Under the pieces are notes generated by a model. It had not been told where the DNA came from. It saw only the letters and a list, made by a program, of their open reading frames with translations, and searched no databases. The position numbers were made by a program, and so were the translations under genes. Shown here in pieces: positions 61,201-64,000 of a stretch of DNA of 64,000 nucleotides (positions are counted from its first letter, which is position 1; each line of letters starts with the position of its first letter). The stretch comes from Norana najaformis (lineage: Eukaryota; Annelida; Clitellata; Crassiclitellata; Hormogastridae), in assembly GCA_964023275.1 (NCBI GenBank), contig OZ029919.1, positions 848,001 through 912,000 of the forward strand. Reading direction: 5' to 3'.

Positions 61201-64000
61201 GCCTGTCCTCCACATCTATAATCTAATCTTTTCACTTCCATAGCATCACTACGATAACTCAGGTGAAATTTCTTAGACATATAAATACATGGCACATTTT
61301 GCTGTCGTAAGGTTCTGAAAATGAGCTATAGAAATGTTCAGATACTCAGATCCATTTCTCGCTAAGAATGGACAAAGCGCGGAGAGGCTGCCCCCACCTG
61401 ACCAACAAGACCAAAGGCTCGGTCGGTGCTTCTGGAATCTGCGTATTTCTGGATCTTGTTGTACAGGTAGCCACATTCAGACAGCTTGCACACCATTTTC
61501 CTCATCGCTTTGGGAATTCCAGCCTAAAAAAGATAAAAATCGAAGGACATATAGTTTCTGGTAAACAAAACAAGAATCAAAAGCCAAACCTCTTCTAAAG
61601 CACCAGGACAAATAGTAATGTATTGCCATGTCATTTAAGGTAAAAAACATAATGTCATTTAAACTAACGTAATGTTTTAAAGTACAGAAATATCATTCAA
61701 TGTATAAGAACGGACTTAGCAACCCTTCAAGGAGTCAACCAAACCCCTAACTACTCCCAAGTGAATGGCAAATGAAAGGTCAGGTAATTGTCAAGTTCAA
61801 CGTATAATAAAGACAATGATAACGATAATAATAGACTTGAAAATGACAATAACAGGATACCTTTGAATCGACAGAGAACAGTTCCTTTGTTCCATCGTAT
61901 TTTATGTACTTTCCCTCAATCCCTTGAAACACGAAGATGATTTCTTTCAAAATCTGGCTCTCTGTGACTTCACCTGATGCTAAAAAATGTACAACACCAT
62001 TATCCTATTGGGTTATCTTTCCAGAATAAATCTCCTGCTGAAAATCTAACTCTCATGGTGCAGCCAATCTTCAGATCAAAAATGGCTAAAGACAAGACGA
62101 GACTCACCACTATCCGTTGGCTGATTGCGAGCCGTAAGAGTTGGTGCACTGCGGATTGAACTTATAGCCGTCGTATCCCTCGTCCGAGACAGCAAAGCAT
62201 CTGGCATGAAAATTCCAAAAAGAAATATTAAAAACAATACAAACCACAAATCATTCAGACAGAAGAGGTCTTCAACAGAACCTAACTGTATGATGTCAAG
62301 TCTTCACTCCATGACCCAAGGTCAGCTTCTTTTTCCTTTTGTGCACAATTCAACTTTACAATGTCAAGAAGTTTTAGGGTCAGGGTCTTCTACATGGAAT
62401 AGCCACCCTCTGGACCTGTGTACCCCTCTGGCAAGGGATGCTACAAGGACGTCTAATCAACGCTTAAAAATGATGTCATCTTTTGCTGCGGCAGGGCTTG
62501 CAGCACCTCTGAGTAGATATCTTGAAGCGGCGCTATATAAATGCCGAGAATGAAAGAGTAAAATAACATAAAATTTTGAAGATTTCGAAGAATCATACCA
62601 GGCGTACGGTCAACGGACTGAAGTAGCTTCAAACCAAGCGATGGCATCGTTCTATCTTTTGCAGGCTGCAGCTTCTGCATCTGGTACGGAGTCTGCTGCA
62701 CACTGCAATCAACCCACAAAGAATGCCAAACGCTTGTTAATAAACCACTTTCAAACAATTAAACTTTCTGCTTTCAAACAGCCATCTAACATCTACCATT
62801 GTAAATAGTTAATACAAGTACTGTACAGATGTAGGCAATCTACAGGATATTTTGATTTTAAATTCTTTTTCACATTTTAAAAATTTTGTCGTTTTTCACA
62901 GTTAAATAAACAAGTTAGGTCATCAACATTTTATTTAATGGCTAGTTTGTTCTTTCCTTCTGCCTCTGAGAAAAGCTTTAAATATTTATTTCTGTGTGTA
63001 AATATGTGTGCCGTTCGTGCACATACCATTCACTGCCCTGAGTTTCCTGTGTTTTATTCTCTTGACTCTTTTTAGGTCTACACTAACTACAACACTCTGA
63101 AAGAATCTATCAGATGGAAGTCGTTCCCGAAACATCCTTAACTTTTCCCAGAAAGACTTCGACACTACCTCGTCAGCACAGACTGCGGTGGGACGGACGA
63201 ATCGTTGGACCGGAAGGTGTGAGGTAAACTGCTGATGCCACTGCTGGAAATTGACGACCCAGTCAGGTGAAGCTGTGGCACCATTTCTGTAACTGATGGC
63301 GGCTGTGCCAATGCGTTTTCGTACGGAGTCGACATCATGTGGCTAGAAATTCCTCGCGAGAAGCCCTGGTGAACGATTAAAAAAGACGATTAGCTCCGAA
63401 AAACAGCAGCAGGAAAGTTTATTAACTGATGGACTAAGGGTTGGCAATTCATACCTCACAATTATTACGGTGATTAAGATTACAATTATGATTACGACGA
63501 TTACAGTGATTACAATTATTACGATGACTATGGCTACATACAACGATTATGATGATTGTTCCATTAACAGATGATTAAGAAAAATCCCAGCCAACAAAGG
63601 TGACCTGACTGCTATTTTTACTACCTATGAACTCACTGACCTTCTGTTGAGTTTTGCTGTCTCGGAGCCTATAGAGTAGGTAGAGGACTGCCCAACGATC
63701 TCGCAAAAGTCGCTGAAAATATAAACAAGTGAATGTAGCAAGAAAATAATCCTGGAAAGACCTTCTAACACGACAATTTAAAAATCACACTTCAAAATGT
63801 TTTTAATTTTTTAATTTGCTCATGACTTAATGTTAAAGCATGTGCAGTAATACACCAACAAAAAGATTTCATTTAGTTTACTATATCAATATTTGTATCA
63901 AACAAGGAAAATTCCTATCAATTACCAATGCTGACCAGAACATCTGACCAGTGACCTATGACCTGTGACCTATGACACTACCTGACCCTGAAGTTTACGA
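52220..64000 (-). CDS. TUBGCP3: gamma-tubulin complex component 3 (partial, N-terminus beyond the window)
   Basis: Twenty-two minus exons: 64000-63982 (cut), 63712-63641, 63365-63169, 62702-62599, 62200-62108, 61979-61861, 61523-61398, 60915-60847, 60299-60170, 59629-59535, 59355-59284, 59051-58941, 58716-58614, 58320-58193, 57853-57789, 55723-55588, 55086-54882, 54579-54491, 54080-53949, 53746-53606, 52987-52868 and 52378-52220. These give 827 residues plus stop; the human protein is about 907. Hallmarks: [113 protein letters not shown] and [16 protein letters not shown]. It is a core subunit of the gamma-tubulin ring complex, nucleating microtubules at centrosomes. All phases agree. The donor after 53949 is GC (AAG|GCGAGT). 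Confidence 0.96.
52560..52813 (-). mobile_element. tRNA-derived SINE, family C, copy 3 in the last TUBGCP3 intron
   Basis: CAACAATGGACGAATCCCAA and GGTCCTGGACACAGGGCCAA blocks. The minus-strand head contains GTCAGTAACGCGTTTGGTCA and a box B-like GTGGGTTCGACTCC, the best-preserved tRNA-like promoter of the family. Confidence 0.85.
53390..53598 (+). mobile_element. SINE family B, copy in a TUBGCP3 intron
   Basis: CTGGCCTGGTTAGCTCTACA head, AAGGCGCCTCTGAGCATGAA, GCTTATTTCAGAGATTTGAA, TTAAATGGCGTGGCGCC and GAAGGATCTCACCCGATAGA in order. It stops within 10 bp of the exon 53606-53746 donor. Confidence 0.85.
55990..56095. repeat. 23-bp tandem repeat in a TUBGCP3 intron
   Basis: Four copies of GATTGGCAAGGTAACTTAAG plus AAA (one copy has GACTGG). 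On plus each contains AAGGTAAC, a donor-like word, but the gene runs on minus, so it has no splice meaning here. Confidence 0.9.
58370..58520. repeat. TTCATTTATTTATTCCCTCA tandem repeat
   Basis: About four 20-bp units, then degenerate CATTCATTTATT. Confidence 0.9.
58858..58938. repeat. ACAGACAG / AGAGAC array
   Basis: The purine/CAGA array abuts the donor at 58940, leaving only a few bases between exon end and repeat. Confidence 0.9.
60370..60640 (+). mobile_element. tRNA-derived SINE, family D, with internal minisatellite
   Basis: Head GGCACAGTAGCCGATTGG, then TTAGAGCACTCGGC (box A-like); tail GCTCAGTGTCATCGACTGAT ... AATAAATGCAGAAATAATAA. The box B part seen in the 12559-12780 copy is replaced by an expanded array (60408-60508) of about 18 bp, AGTAACACACAGAGAGAG, repeated six times. 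Confidence 0.85.
62290..62560. other. possible SINE-like insertion in a TUBGCP3 intron
   Basis: It ends with GCGGCGCTATATAAATGCCG, the GGCGCTATATAAAT tail seen at other SINE ends in the window (53786, 31617, 48063). The body (CTCTGGACCTGTGTACCCCT) has no second copy here. Confidence 0.45.

Overview
The window is nuclear DNA from an animal, most likely a marine invertebrate bilaterian. Genes are split into short exons by GT-AG introns. Intergenic and intronic DNA is filled with simple repeats, minisatellites and several families of short interspersed elements (SINEs), two of which carry tRNA-like heads. Hedgehog and a secreted cyclophilin pair fit a bilaterian, perhaps a spiralian, but I cannot name the phylum. 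I rebuilt gene models by hand from splice sites, reading phase and family knowledge.

Layout: (1) 1322-3402 (+), a small secreted protein with a jelly-roll-like region and a C-terminal PAN/apple-like module. (2) 3403-11716, gene-poor and repeat-rich, with GC-rich, TAAT-rich and GATA-rich patches upstream of hedgehog. (3) 11717-16924 (+), a complete three-exon hedgehog gene. (4) 18242-20683 and 23715-25925 (both -), two tandem paralogues of a secreted cyclophilin. (5) 27818-29609 (+), a nuclear protein with a conserved-looking N-terminal block and one C2H2 finger. (6) 32521-35064 (-), a SUZ-domain protein (SZRD1-like), head to head with (7) 36083-39011 (+), triosephosphate isomerase. (8) 39587-43638 (-), peroxin PEX2, head to head with (9) 44395-51826 (+), the nonsense-mediated decay factor UPF3. 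(10) 52220 to the window end (-), the C-terminal 827 residues of gamma-tubulin complex component 3 (TUBGCP3), tail to tail with UPF3.

The genes do not form a pathway. Genes 5-10 are packed as housekeeping pairs, two of them divergent with possible shared promoters. Genes 1 and 3 are developmental or secreted genes in roomy, repeat-rich DNA.

The most unusual pattern is tandem repetition anchored on splice sites. In hedgehog, a minisatellite starts exactly at the exon 1 donor, and every unit repeats a near-perfect donor. In the secreted-protein gene an independent minisatellite does the same. In SZRD1 a 37-bp unit just upstream of an acceptor is duplicated. In the first two cases, use of a later donor would bring in an in-frame stop.
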